From contig NZ_AP022870.1 of NCBI RefSeq assembly GCF_011764545.1, positions 914,001 to 978,000 of the forward strand: a stretch of DNA of 64,000 nt, given 5' to 3'. Below, piece after piece: positions 54,454-63,094 of this stretch. How positions within the stretch are numbered: position 1 is the first letter of the stretch; each line of letters opens with the position of its first letter. A program made the position numbers and the translations under genes. The notes beneath the pieces are model-generated. The model saw only the letters and a list, made by a program, of their open reading frames with translations, had not been told where the DNA came from and searched no databases. The stretch comes from Phytohabitans flavus (lineage in GTDB: Bacteria; Actinomycetota; Actinomycetes; Mycobacteriales; Micromonosporaceae).

Positions 54454-56597
54454 CGGGTGACGAGCGCCGCGAGTCGCTCGCTGACCAGGCCGCCGCATGG
54501 GTGCCGCCCTGGGAGCGGGCCAAGCTTGAAGCTAAAGGCTCGACAGTGCCCTCGGGCGACGCCTCCGCCTCCGAAGAACGCCAACCCGCCGTCGAACCGG
54601 CGGTCGTCGACGCACCCGCTGCCCCTGCGGCTGAGGCCTCGGCGGAACCTGCCAAGGACGCCGACGCGTCGGTGGAATCCGAGCTGACCGCGGACGTCGA
54701 GCCGGCACCGGTCGATGCCGGACAGACGGAGGCCATCGAGCCGGCAACCATGGCCGCTGAGTCGCCTGCGAACGCCGAGCCGGCTCTCTTGGACGCTGAG
54801 TCGCCCACGAACGCCGAAGCAACCGCGCCGGCGCTCTTGGACGCTGATTTTCCCGTCGACACTGAACCGGCTGTGGTCGCTGAGGCGGTCGCAGCCACCG
54901 AGTCGGCGCCGGTGGTCGAGCCAGCCGCAGAACCCGACGCTGACGCGGCCGCTGAGCTCGACCCGGCAGGGGAGCCCGATGCGGCGTCGGCGAGTCGCGA
55001 GTCGGCGGAAAAAGCCCGTCCGCGCGCGCAGGCCGAGCCGGCGGCCGAGGACGAGGCAGTCGTGGAGGCCGGGCCGGTCGCGGACGCCGAGCCGGTCGTG
55101 GAGGCCGAGCCCGTCGCGTACGCCGAGCCAGCGGCGGAGGACGAGCCGGTCGCGCAGGCCGAGCCGGTCCTGCACGCCGAGCCGGCGGCCGAGGACGAGC
55201 CGGTCGTGGAGGCCGATTCCGACCTGGCGCACTCAGCGGGCGCCGAATCCACGCACGAGGCCGCGCTGGCGGGGGAGCCCGCGCGCGCGGCGGAGCCCGT
55301 CCCGGCGGCGGAGCCCGCGCTAACGACCGAAGGTGAGCCGGCGGCGGAGGACGAGCCGGCGGGGGAGCCGTTCGCAGAGGCTGCGCCCACGCTGGGCATT
55401 GCCGCGGACCCCCAGGCGACCCCGGTCGATGCCCCGATCGCGGGCCAGCCACCGGACACCGTGGGGCCAGAGCCAGTATCGGCATCGGAGCCCGAAGAAA
55501 CCCTCGAGGCGGCCGGATCCACTGTGGACGCCCCTGTCCCGGCAAAGACCGAGCCCTCCGAGGCCGCCACGCCTACCTGGCCTGAGCAGCACGACGCCGC
55601 GACGCCTGCTGAAACCGAGCGTCCTGAGGGCGCCGCGCCTCCCGAGGCTGAGCGTCCCGGCGCCGCGACGGCTACCGAAGCCGCGCGACCTGACGCCGCC
55701 ACGCCCTCTGAGGCCGAGCGCCCCGGCGCTGCGACGTCTGCCGAAACCGAGCAGCGCGAGGCCGCCAGCCCCGCCGAGGCCGAGCACCCCGAAGCCGCGT
55801 CGTCCGCTGAAACGGAGCGGTCCGAAGCCGCGACAGCCACCGATGCCGAGACGGCTGCTAAATCCACCGCGGCCGCCCAAGCCGCAACGGCCGCCGGAGT
55901 CGGGACCGCCACCGACGCCGCAACCGCCACCAAAGCGGCAACAGACGCCACGACGGGCGCGGCGGGCGCGGCGACGGGCGGGGACGGCGCCGCTGCGAAA
56001 GGCACCGCGCCCACAGCCACCAAGGAGCAGTCCGCGCTCGGGCTGACCGACGACGCTGAGTTCAAGGGTGCCCTCGAAGCGATCCTCCTCGTCGTCGACG
56101 AGCCGGTCGCCGAGGTGGTCCTGGCGCAGATCCTGGAGCAGCCCACCGAGCGCGTCGCGGCCGCCCTTGTCGCGATCGCGCAGGGGTACACGGCGGCTGG
56201 TCACGGGTTCGACCTTCGCAAGGTGGCGGGTGGGTGGCGCCTCTACACCCGCCCCGAGTACGCGCCCTACGTCGAACGCTTCGTCCTCGACGGCCAGTCC
56301 GTCCGGCTGACGCAGGCGGCCCTGGAGACGCTTGCCGTGGTGGCCTACAAGCAGCCGGTCACCCGTTCGCGGATATCGGCGATCCGGGGTGTGAACGTTG
56401 ACGGCGTCATCCGTACCCTTGTCTCCCGGGGTCTTGTCGAGGAGTGTGGCACGGAGCCGGAGTCGGGCGCGTTCCTGTACCGGACGACCACGCTGTTCCT
56501 GGAAAAGCTCGGGATGAACTCGATCAACGACCTGCCCCCACTCGCGCCTTTCCTGCCCGATAACGTCGAGGAAGTCGCCGATGCCAGCTCAAGCTAA
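54450..56597 (+). CDS. scpB: Condensin subunit ScpB with a ~510-residue N-terminal extension
   Basis: 715 residues, about three times the usual ScpB. The last ~190 residues (from about 56035) are a normal ScpB with two winged-helix domains: ALEAILLVVDEPVAEVVLAQ, then RLTQAALETLAVVAYKQPVT and RISAIRGVNVDGVI. The first ~510 residues are Ala/Glu/Pro-rich, acidic and repetitive. Residues ~383-469 are eight units of 10-12 residues of the form AATPAETERPE (55596-55855); residues ~190-255 repeat an EPAAEDEPV-like unit. The start is GTG 54450, inside the scpA stop. The extension is open and in frame for over 1.5 kb, so it is real coding sequence and not an error. Confidence 0.92.
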   Translation: MTGDERRESLADQAAAWVPPWERAKLEAKGSTVPSGDASASEERQPAVEPAVVDAPAAPAAEASAEPAKDADASVESELTADVEPAPVDAGQTEAIEPATMAAESPANAEPALLDAESPTNAEATAPALLDADFPVDTEPAVVAEAVAATESAPVVEPAAEPDADAAAELDPAGEPDAASASRESAEKARPRAQAEPAAEDEAVVEAGPVADAEPVVEAEPVAYAEPAAEDEPVAQAEPVLHAEPAAEDEPVVEADSDLAHSAGAESTHEAALAGEPARAAEPVPAAEPALTTEGEPAAEDEPAGEPFAEAAPTLGIAADPQATPVDAPIAGQPPDTVGPEPVSASEPEETLEAAGSTVDAPVPAKTEPSEAATPTWPEQHDAATPAETERPEGAAPPEAERPGAATATEAARPDAATPSEAERPGAATSAETEQREAASPAEAEHPEAASSAETERSEAATATDAETAAKSTAAAQAATAAGVGTATDAATATKAATDATTGAAGAATGGDGAAAKGTAPTATKEQSALGLTDDAEFKGALEAILLVVDEPVAEVVLAQILEQPTERVAAALVAIAQGYTAAGHGFDLRKVAGGWRLYTRPEYAPYVERFVLDGQSVRLTQAALETLAVVAYKQPVTRSRISAIRGVNVDGVIRTLVSRGLVEECGTEPESGAFLYRTTTLFLEKLGMNSINDLPPLAPFLPDNVEEVADASSS
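55596..55855 (+). repeat. Tandem ~33-bp coding repeats inside scpB
   Basis: Eight adjoining units of about 33 bases encode AAT-x-x-E-x-E-R-P-E/G. One unit is 36 bases and one is 30, all multiples of three, so the frame is kept. They have diverged enough to show the array is not newly formed. Confidence 0.75.
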
Positions 56598-57318
56598 CGA
56601 GGAACGCCTCCAGAAGATCCTCGCCTCCGCCGGCGTGGGCTCGCGCCGGGCGAGCGAAGACCTGATCGCCCGCGGCCGCGTCGTGGTAGACGGGCGGGTG
56701 GCTCGCCTCGGCGACAAGGTTGACCCGGCCACGGCGGAGATCTACGTCAACGGGGAGCGGGTGGTCACCGACACCCGCTTGGTCTACATGGCCATGAACA
56801 AGCCGCGCGGCGTCGTGTCCACAATGGCCGACGAGCGCGGACGCGAGGCGATCTCCGACTACCTGGGCACCGTCGAGCAGCGCGTCTACCACGTCGGGCG
56901 GCTCGACGCGGACAGCGAGGGCTTGCTGCTGCTCACCAACGACGGCGCGCTGGCGCACCGGCTGACGCACCCGTCGTTCGGCGTGCTGAAGACCTATCTC
57001 GCCGAGGTGGCCGGGCCCATCCCGCGCGCGCTCGGCCGGCGGCTGCTTGCGGGCGTGGAGCTGGAGGACGGGCCGGTGAAGGCCGACGCGTTTAAGGTGG
57101 TCGACACGCTCGGCCGCACCGCCCAGGTGGAGATCACGCTGCACGAGGGGCGCAAGCACATCGTGCGGCGGCTGATGGAGGAGGTCGGCCACCCGGTGTC
57201 CCGCCTCATCCGCACCTCGATCGGCCCGATCAGGCTGGGCGACCTCAAGGTGGGCCGCACCCGCCGCCTCTCCAACCCCGAGGTCGCGTCCCTCTTCCGC
57301 GTCGTCGAGGACCGCTAG
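56581..57318 (+). CDS. rluB: RluB/RsuA-family pseudouridine synthase
   Basis: 245 residues. An N-terminal S4 RNA-binding domain (ERLQKILASAGVGSRRASEDLI) is followed by the catalytic domain, with the active Asp in GRLDADSEGLLLLT. The C-terminal GRKHIVRRLMEEVGHPV is typical of enzymes that modify 23S rRNA (RluB) or 16S rRNA (RsuA). It overlaps the end of scpB by 17 bases and is the last gene of that operon. Confidence 0.93.
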   Translation: MPAQANEERLQKILASAGVGSRRASEDLIARGRVVVDGRVARLGDKVDPATAEIYVNGERVVTDTRLVYMAMNKPRGVVSTMADERGREAISDYLGTVEQRVYHVGRLDADSEGLLLLTNDGALAHRLTHPSFGVLKTYLAEVAGPIPRALGRRLLAGVELEDGPVKADAFKVVDTLGRTAQVEITLHEGRKHIVRRLMEEVGHPVSRLIRTSIGPIRLGDLKVGRTRRLSNPEVASLFRVVEDR

Positions 57319-57326
57319 GGGCTCCG

Positions 57327-57360
57327 AGCGCGCGGCCGAGGGTCTTCGAGGGCGCGCGCT
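57327..57360 (+). terminator. Hairpin after rluB
   Basis: Eight-base arms AGCGCGCG (57327-57334) and CGCGCGCT (57353-57360), beginning 8 bases after the rluB stop. There is no T run. It probably ends the parA-rluB operon. Confidence 0.45.
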
Positions 57361-57446
57361 GCCGGGCCTCAATTCAAAGACCGAGTATGCCGGCGGCCGT
57401 TCGGCACGGCGCAGTGTCGGCTTACGACGGGTGCCACAATGCGCCT

Positions 57447-57872
57447 GTGTCGATCTCTGCGGAAGGCTCTCCCAAGGCTCGCATCGTGACGGCGTTGCTG
57501 CGGGACGGCAACCGGGTTCTGCTCTGTCATCGATCTCCCCGGCGCCGTTGGTTTCCCGACGTCTGGGACCTGCCTGGCGGCCACGTGGAGCCCGGGGAAC
57601 TGCCTGGCGCGGCACTTGCTCGAGAGCTTCGAGAGGAGTTGGGCATCGACATCGCGGCGCCGTCGGGTCCGCCCGTGCAAGAAGTTCATGGCGACACGTT
57701 CGACATGCAGATCTGGCTGATCGAAGCGTGGACGGGGTCTCCGGTCAACGTCGCGCCAGACGAACACGATGCCATCGCGTGGTTTACCGAAGATGCGCTC
57801 GGAGAACTGTCCCTGGCTCATGACAGCTACCTTGCGATGCTCACGAAGGTTCTTGCCGAGCATCGAGCCTGA
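57447..57872 (+). CDS. Nudix hydrolase
   Basis: 141 residues from GTG 57447. The Nudix box lies in GGHVEPGELPGAALARELREELGI, covering the Gly, Glu and REUxEE positions. RSPRRRWFPDVWDLPGG before it resembles the MutT-like subgroup. Substrate is unknown. CACAAT at about 57435 could serve as a -10 for a nearly leaderless transcript. GTG 57447 is preferred because the 20 codons before it (from ATG 57387) lack conserved character. It lies outside the conserved block and marks the start of the variable segment. Confidence 0.8.
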   Translation: MSISAEGSPKARIVTALLRDGNRVLLCHRSPRRRWFPDVWDLPGGHVEPGELPGAALARELREELGIDIAAPSGPPVQEVHGDTFDMQIWLIEAWTGSPVNVAPDEHDAIAWFTEDALGELSLAHDSYLAMLTKVLAEHRA

Positions 57873-58045
57873 CCACGACCGAAGGCTTCGGTGATGAGTT
57901 TGTGCGAGCAACGAACGGTTGTGGAAGGCCGCATGTAGTCGCTCGGCCAGCCGGCGCAGGGCTGCTGGGCCTCGACGACGGCGGGGATCCCGCCGGGATC
58001 GGCTGCCGGTGGGTCTCAGGACTGTCGGGCTCCAGTTGACGCGTT

Positions 58046-58069
58046 ACGGATCAGTGCCAGTTGATCCGT
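58046..58069. terminator. Hairpin between convergent genes
   Basis: Perfect 8-base arms ACGGATCA (58046-58053) and TGATCCGT (58062-58069) with an 8-base loop, between the Nudix gene and the end of the minus-strand HEAT-like gene. A bidirectional terminator is the simplest reading. Confidence 0.45.
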
Positions 58070-58124
58070 GACACATCCGGCTAGGAAAGATCTTGTGTTG
58101 GTCAGGGTAGCGGAGGCTTGTTCG

Positions 58125-58579
58125 TCATGCCCAAGGGCGGACCCATTGCAGGAGTTCGGCGGCGCCGGAGGCGGTGTCGGTGTCCGGGTCTTGGGTCAGG
58201 GTGTTGCAGGTGTTCAGGAACTCGTGCACGGGTCCATTGGGGAGCAAGTGGCGGCTGACGGCGTCGTAGATGTGGTCGATGTGGCTGGAATACAAGGGTA
58301 TTCGGCGTTGACGCTGGCTCGGTCCACTTGGTGGTCGACGGCGACGATGGCGCGGGCGACGAGCCGGATGCCGTGGACGTCCCCGCGCTCCAGCAGAGCA
58401 ACGCAGGCGCTCTCCGTCACGAAGGTGTCGCCGGTATCCAGGACGAGTTCACGCAGGATGGCGGCGATGTCGTCGCGGTCCGCCCATGGGGCGAGCTGTT
58501 GCGCGGCCTGGGCTCGGGTCGCCCAATCCGGTGAAGTAGCCGCGGCTACGGCTGATGCTGGAGGGTCGGGGCGGGGCAT
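58125..58579 (-). CDS. Small HEAT-repeat-like protein (frame broken once)
   Basis: 151 residues after one base is restored at the G3 run 58296-58298. The first half (DWATRAQAAQQLAPWADRDD, then ILRELVLDTGDTFVTESACV) has the two-helix rhythm of HEAT or Armadillo repeats. After the break, the second half reads YSSHIDHIYDAVSRHLLPNG and ends LLQWVRPWA. No catalytic motif is seen. Such proteins usually act as binding scaffolds. It is divergent from the small membrane protein at 58750. The family is not identified further. Confidence 0.65.
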
Positions 58580-58713
58580 GGGCTCACGTTCTCATGGGCC
58601 TGTGGAGTACGACAGAAGTAGGGAACCCGTGTAGGAAACCGCCGGCTGCCGGCAGTCGGTCTTCTTGCCGGTGAGAACTTTCTGTACGTCTTCGAGGCCC
58701 TGACCAGTCGTTC

Positions 58714-58733
58714 CGGCCGCCGATTGGCGGCCG
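58714..58733. promoter_or_regulatory. Inverted repeat in the divergent promoter region
   Basis: CGGCCGCC-GATT-GGCGGCCG, a perfect 8-base-arm palindrome ending 16 bases before the start codon of the small membrane protein. A possible operator; GC-rich palindromes also arise by chance in this genome. Confidence 0.3.
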
Positions 58734-58749
58734 ATGGTAATCTCTGGCT

Positions 58750-58998
58750 ATGGCGCCGCCGAGCAGGCCGGGGCAGCACACCCGGTTGTATGCCATCCTC
58801 GCGCTCGCCGGATTCTCGGTGTTCGCTGGGATATTTGGGCCGCTTAGGGGAGCCCTCGGGCTGAGCACCCCACTGTGGGTCGCGGCCCTTCTTGGCTATG
58901 CGTCGGTCGCGTCGATCGCGGTCGCGCTGGTGTTGCTCAAGACCTTGTGGCGGCCGCCAGCCGTCGGGGATAAGCCAGGCGAGCCCGGCGCCCGCTGA
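58750..58998 (+). CDS. Small two-helix membrane protein
   Basis: 82 residues with two hydrophobic segments (LYAILALAGFSVFAGIFG and LWVAALLGYASVASIAVALV) joined by a short loop, and short polar ends. There is no ribosome binding site, and TAATCT at 58738-58743 would fit a leaderless transcript. Function unknown. Confidence 0.6.
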   Translation: MAPPSRPGQHTRLYAILALAGFSVFAGIFGPLRGALGLSTPLWVAALLGYASVASIAVALVLLKTLWRPPAVGDKPGEPGAR

Positions 58999-59083
58999 CT
59001 TCTGGCAGGTAGCGCCGCCGGCGTGGGTCGGCTTTGCTCATCGCGTCCCCCACCCCGGCGGGCACGAGGCCGGGGTTGGATTG

Positions 59084-59152
59084 TGAAGCGCGGAGGGTGA
59101 GGCCGCGGGAGCAGCGGTCTGGACCACCGCGGACGTCGCGGTAGCCCAAATC
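59084..59152 (+). repeat. Dispersed intergenic repeat, copy 3
   Basis: About 69 bp matching copy 2 at all but a few positions, including GGGTGAGGCCGCGGGAGC and GTCTGGACCACCGCGGAC. It lies between the small membrane gene and the end of the F420 oxidoreductase gene. Confidence 0.8.
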
Positions 59153-59170
59153 TCCGGATCTTAAGGGGGC

Positions 59171-60070
59171 TTAGGGGGTCGGCTGGTCGGCGACCACCGC
59201 GGCCAGGGTCTCCCAGTCGCGTTCGGGTGGGACGCGGTCGTCGGGGTGGTCGGCGAGGGGGTCGAGCACCACGTAGGACGCGCCCAGCTCGATCAGCGTG
59301 GCGAGGTCGCGGCGGATCTGGCGGAGGCTGCCGCGGCCGAACGGGCGCCCGGTTTCCAGCAGGTCGCCGTCGGTGAGTTGGGCGCGCATCCGGGGGCAGA
59401 ACGCGGGCACCGGCCGGCCTTGGCGCTCGGCTTCCTCGCGCAGTGCGGGCAGGGTCGCCTCTACGCGTTCCAGATCGAGCTGGTTGGGATGCCAGGCGTC
59501 GCCGAACTGGACCGTGCGCCGGACGGCGGCCGGGCCCCAACCGCCGATCCACAGTGGTGGGTGCGGGGCGCGCGCGGCGCGGGGGCCGGTCGCGACGTCG
59601 TGGTACGAGACGTAGGCGCCGTCGAGGGAGACCACGTCGTTGGTCCAGGCGTCCGTGATGGCCTTCAGGTACTCGTCGGTCATCCGCCCCCGCTCGCGGA
59701 ACGGTGCGCCGACCGCGGCGAACTCGGTCTCCGACCAGCCCACGCCGGTGCCGAGGATGAACCGCCCGCCGGTGAACTGGTCGATGTTGTTGGCCATGCG
59801 GGCGGTGAGCAGCGGATGCCGGTACGGGACGATGGTGACCGTGGTGCCCAGCTCCAGCCGCTCGGTGAGCCCGCCCAGCCAGGCGAGTGTGGTGAACGGG
59901 TCGTAGAACGGCGACGGGTACAGGTCGGTGACGTCGGGCGTCGGCACCACGTGGTCGGACGTCATCGCCAGGTCGAAGCCGTGCGACTCGGCGAACCGCG
60001 CCCAACCGAGCAGGACGTCGGGCGTCGCGTGCGGCCCGAAGTTGGGGATGAACACGCCCAGCTTCGTCAT
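59171..60070 (-). CDS. LLM-class F420-dependent oxidoreductase
   Basis: 299 residues with the luciferase-like monooxygenase barrel. Marker segments are GVFIPNFGPHATP, MTSDHVVPTP, TGGRFILGTGVGWSETEF and PLWIGGWGPAAVRRT. Members in actinobacteria mostly use coenzyme F420. Its start overlaps the deaminase stop by four bases (ATGA), so the ROK-deaminase-oxidoreductase trio is one operon. Substrate unknown. Confidence 0.88.
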   Translation of the reverse strand: MTKLGVFIPNFGPHATPDVLLGWARFAESHGFDLAMTSDHVVPTPDVTDLYPSPFYDPFTTLAWLGGLTERLELGTTVTIVPYRHPLLTARMANNIDQFTGGRFILGTGVGWSETEFAAVGAPFRERGRMTDEYLKAITDAWTNDVVSLDGAYVSYHDVATGPRAARAPHPPLWIGGWGPAAVRRTVQFGDAWHPNQLDLERVEATLPALREEAERQGRPVPAFCPRMRAQLTDGDLLETGRPFGRGSLRQIRRDLATLIELGASYVVLDPLADHPDDRVPPERDWETLAAVVADQPTP

Positions 60071-60542
60071 CGTGTGCGGCCCCTGAGGTAGCGGTGGAAG
60101 GGCTCGTCGGCGCCCTCGGTCGGCACGTACACGATCTGGTCGGGCGCGGCCTCGCGGAACAGTCGCTGCATGCGCACGAGCAGCTCGCCGTGCACCGGTG
60201 GCGCGGGGTAGCCGAGGTCCGGCACGTACTCCTTGGGGCCGCGTAGTAGATCCGCTCGACGCCGGCGGTGGCCGCGACAGCGTGGCAGATCGCGCACGGC
60301 TCGCAGCTGGAGACGACGATCGCGCCGGTCACGTGTACCTCGCCGGCCACCGCGCACGCCGCGCGGACCGCCGCGACCTCGGCGTGCGCGGCCGGGTCGT
60401 GGTCGTGCAGCGCGGTGTTGACGCCGGTGGCGAGCACTTCGCCGGCGCGGGCGACAAGCGCGGCGAACGGCAGCTGGCCGGACGCGGCGTTGTCGATCGC
60501 GAGCCGTACCGCTCGGGCGGCCAGCTCTTCGACCGTCGCCAC
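60067..60542 (-). CDS. Zinc-dependent nucleoside/guanine deaminase (frame broken once)
   Basis: 158 residues after one base is restored at the G4 run 60235-60238. The zinc site is complete: HAEVAAVRAAC (His and catalytic Glu) and SSCEPCAICHAV (two Cys). The C-terminal part after the break (EYVPDLGYPAPPVHGELL, then RMQRLFREAAPDQIVYVP) is in keeping with guanine deaminases. The start is GTG 60542, five bases past the ROK stop. The exact base or nucleoside substrate is uncertain. Confidence 0.83.
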
Positions 60543-60546
60543 GAGA

Positions 60547-61568
60547 TCAGGCCGCCGGTGCGCTGAGCGCGGCCAGTGCGGCGCCGCGTGCCCCGGCCAT
60601 GTCGAGATCGGGTACCAACGCGAACGTGGTCGCCGTCGCCTGCTCGTCGCGCAGGTGGGTGTGCGCGCGCACCCGGTCGAGGAACCAGTCACGGAAGTCG
60701 GGGGCGGCCTCCACCACGCCGCCGCCCACGAAGTAGGCGTGGGGTCGGTGAAGTTGGCCGCGATCGTGAACAGCCGGCCGAGTGCCATCGCCTGCTGCTC
60801 GAAGATCTTGCGGGCCAGCTCGTCGCCCCGCTCGCCGAGGCCGCGGACCCGCTTGGCCGCCTCCTTGATTGGCATGTTGGCCAGCTCGTGGTCGGGGTAG
60901 CGGCTCAGCCAGTACGGCAGCAGGTTTTTCACGATGCCGGTCAGCGACGCCACGCTCTCCACGTCGCCGGCGAAGCCGCAGTTGCAGGCCGGCTGCGCCT
61001 GGCCGTCGGCGAGCAGCCCGTCCATCGGGATGTACACGTGGCCGAGCTCGCCGGCCATCCCGGTGGCACCCTTGACGACCTGGCCGGACTCGATGACGCC
61101 GCCGCCCAGCCCGGTGCCGACGATCGCGGAGACCGAGGAGCGGTGAGGCGCGTCGGCGCCGAAGTGGACCACGTGCGCGTAGAGCGCGGCCGCGTTGCCG
61201 TCGTTGTTGTAGACGACCGGCAGGGCCAGCTTCCTCTCCAGGGCGGCGCGGATGTCGAACCCATACCACTCCGGGAGCGCGAAGTTGGTCGCGCCCTTCG
61301 CGGAGAGCACCCCGTCGGCGCTGGACGGGCCCGGAGTGTCCAGGCCGACCGCGCGGACCGCGCCCCGGTCGGCGCCGGTCAGCTCCAGCACCACGTCGAC
61401 CGAGCGGGTGAGCGCGTCGAGCGCGGCGGCAGGGCCTTCCAGCACGCAGCTCGGCGTCTCCACGAGCCGGTCCACCAGAAATCGGCCGGACTCGTCCACC
61501 ACCGTGGCGTTCGTGGCCGTGCCGCCGACGTCGAGGCCGACGACGACACCGTTAGCTAAGGGTCGCAC
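60547..61568 (-). CDS. ROK-family sugar kinase (frame broken once)
   Basis: 340 residues after one base is restored at the G4 run 60741-60744. The ATP site is GLDVGGTATNATVVD; the sugar-binding region has YNNDGNAAAL, with catalytic Asp, and GTGLGGGVI. The zinc cluster has GELGHVYIP and CNCGFAGDVESVAS; the family usually has CxCGxxGCxE, so a third Cys is Asp here. Probably phosphorylates glucose or a related sugar. It starts at GTG 61568 and leads the three-gene operon. Confidence 0.85.
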
Positions 61569-61578
61569 GCGAATGATC

Positions 61579-62679
61579 CTACGGACTCGACCCGGGAACG
61601 GGGGACCGGGCGGATCTTCGCGATGTGTTCCGCCCCGGTCCTCGCTTTGTGCTCCGCCTCGGTCCTCGCTTTGTGCTCCGCCCCGACGTGGCGGCGATCA
61701 CGAGGCCGGCGATCACGAGGCCCGCGCCGGCGAGGCTTGCCGGCGTGACCGGTTCGCGCAGGACGAGCCAGCCGAGCAGGGCCGCGGTCAGCGGCTCGGT
61801 GAGGCTCAGCGTCGCGGCGGTCGAGGTCTGGACCGATCGAAGACCGGCGACCCACAGCAGGTACGGCAGCGCTGTCGCCACCACGCCGAGGTAGAGCGCG
61901 AGGTAGGCGTGGTCCGGCTGGGCGAGCCACGCGACGTTCTCCATCGGGTTCTCAGTCGGGTTCTCTATTGGGTTCTCTATCGGGGTGGCGAGGGTCTCTG
62001 CTGGGGAGGCCGCGTTCTTTGTCGGGGAGGCGGCGTTCTCTGTCGGTGAGGCGAGGGTCTCTGCCGGGGAGGCCAGGTTCTCTATCGGGGAGGCGAGGAC
62101 GAGCAGCGCCGCGCCGACCACGAAGAGGAACGCGAGCACTGCGGTCGGTGGTACCCCGGCGAGCAGCAGCCACCTGGTCGTCGCGATGTACGCGGCGTAG
62201 GAGGCACCGGCGACCAGGCAGGCAACCACCCCGACCAGGTCGAACTGGAGGGAACCGTCACCGCGCAGCAGCAGCCAGAGCCCGACCAGCACGGTCGCGG
62301 TCGACACCCACCACATTCGGCCCGGGCGGTGGCCGGTCAGCAGCGTGCCGAGGCCGGCGAAGACGGGCGCCGAGCCGATCGCGGTGAGGGTGCCGACCCC
62401 GACGCCGGTCCGCTGTACGCCGAGGAAGAACGCCGGCTGGTACGCCGCGACGCAGAACGCCCCGAGCAGGACGACCGCCACGGTACGGCGGCTGCCGAGC
62501 GCCTTGCGCCACGCCACCTTCCGGAGCGCCACGATGCCGGCGAAGATTAGGCTCGCGACGGCGAGGCGGGCGGCGCCGAGTTGGAGCGACGACCCGCCGT
62601 ACGAGGCGACCGCCTGGGCCGTTCCGGTCGTGCCCCACAGCACGGCCGCGGCCATGACGAGCGCCGCACCGTACGGCAT
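61579..62679 (-). CDS. EamA/DMT-family transporter with a repeat-expanded loop
   Basis: 366 residues from ATG 62679, which has GGGGAGG five bases upstream. About ten membrane helices in two EamA halves: WGTTGTAQAVASYGG opens the first, and LSLTEPLTAALLGWLVLREP is the classic end of the second. Between them, near residues 194-248, an unusual hydrophilic loop repeats ASPxENL-type heptads and then PxEN tetrapeptides. Such proteins export metabolites or amino acids; substrate unknown. The open frame upstream of ATG 62679 runs through a non-coding minisatellite and is not used. Confidence 0.85.
   Translation of the reverse strand: MPYGAALVMAAAVLWGTTGTAQAVASYGGSSLQLGAARLAVASLIFAGIVALRKVAWRKALGSRRTVAVVLLGAFCVAAYQPAFFLGVQRTGVGVGTLTAIGSAPVFAGLGTLLTGHRPGRMWWVSTATVLVGLWLLLRGDGSLQFDLVGVVACLVAGASYAAYIATTRWLLLAGVPPTAVLAFLFVVGAALLVLASPIENLASPAETLASPTENAASPTKNAASPAETLATPIENPIENPTENPMENVAWLAQPDHAYLALYLGVVATALPYLLWVAGLRSVQTSTAATLSLTEPLTAALLGWLVLREPVTPASLAGAGLVIAGLVIAATSGRSTKRGPRRSTKRGPGRNTSRRSARSPVPGSSP
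61936..62097 (-). repeat. Tandem 12-bp and 21-bp repeats inside the EamA gene
   Basis: Three 12-base units (GTTCTCCATCGG and variants, 61936-61971) followed by six 21-base units (GTTCTCTATCGGGG-type, 61972-62097), as read on the plus strand. All are multiples of three, so the loop length can change without breaking the frame. Confidence 0.85.
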
Positions 62680-62695
62680 CCGCGCCTCCCCGGGG

Positions 62696-62912
62696 TCTCG
62701 CTTCGCTCCGTGGTCTCGGCTTCGGGGCGGTCTTGCTGCGCTGCCTGGTCTCGGCCGCGCGGGGCGGTCTTGCTCTGCTGCCTGGCCCCGGTGGCGAGAC
62801 GGTCTTGCTTCGCTCCGTGGTCTCGGCCTCGGGAGGATCTTGCTCCGCTGCCTGGTCTCGGCCGCGCGGGGCGGTCTTTGCTTCGCTGCCTGGTCCCGGC
62901 CCCTCGGGACGA
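62696..62912. repeat. Minisatellite, six units of 35-38 bp
   Basis: Units begin TCTTGC and contain GCTGCCTGGTCTCGGCC, at 62696, 62731, 62768, 62803, 62838 and 62875. Unit lengths are 35, 37, 35, 35, 37 and 38, not all multiples of three, which argues against coding use. The array lies between the EamA start and cmk. Confidence 0.85.
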
Positions 62913-63094
62913 TCTTGCGGAAGCGTACCCAAACCGGCACATGGGGCTCAGACGGTGGCGCTGGCATGCGTCTGCGGGCGACCGGGCATGATTGAGAGTG
63001 GCTCAGGGGTTGTCCTGCGCGAGACGGCAGCGTAAACGAGCGTCGGCGCGGAGGCTGCCCACGATGCGCTCAGCGAGCGAACGATGGAGGACGG
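62913..63094 (+). other. Region upstream of cmk
   Basis: About 180 bases without a gene. GGAGG near 63083 is a good ribosome binding site for GTG 63095. No clear promoter can be assigned. Confidence 0.4.

Noticed and set aside
61936..62912. CRISPR array
   Set aside because: The units are directly adjacent with no unique spacers, and there are no cas genes.
62680..62967. N-terminal extension of the EamA protein
   Set aside because: It is a translated minisatellite rich in Arg and Pro. ATG 62679 has a strong ribosome site and begins the first membrane helix.
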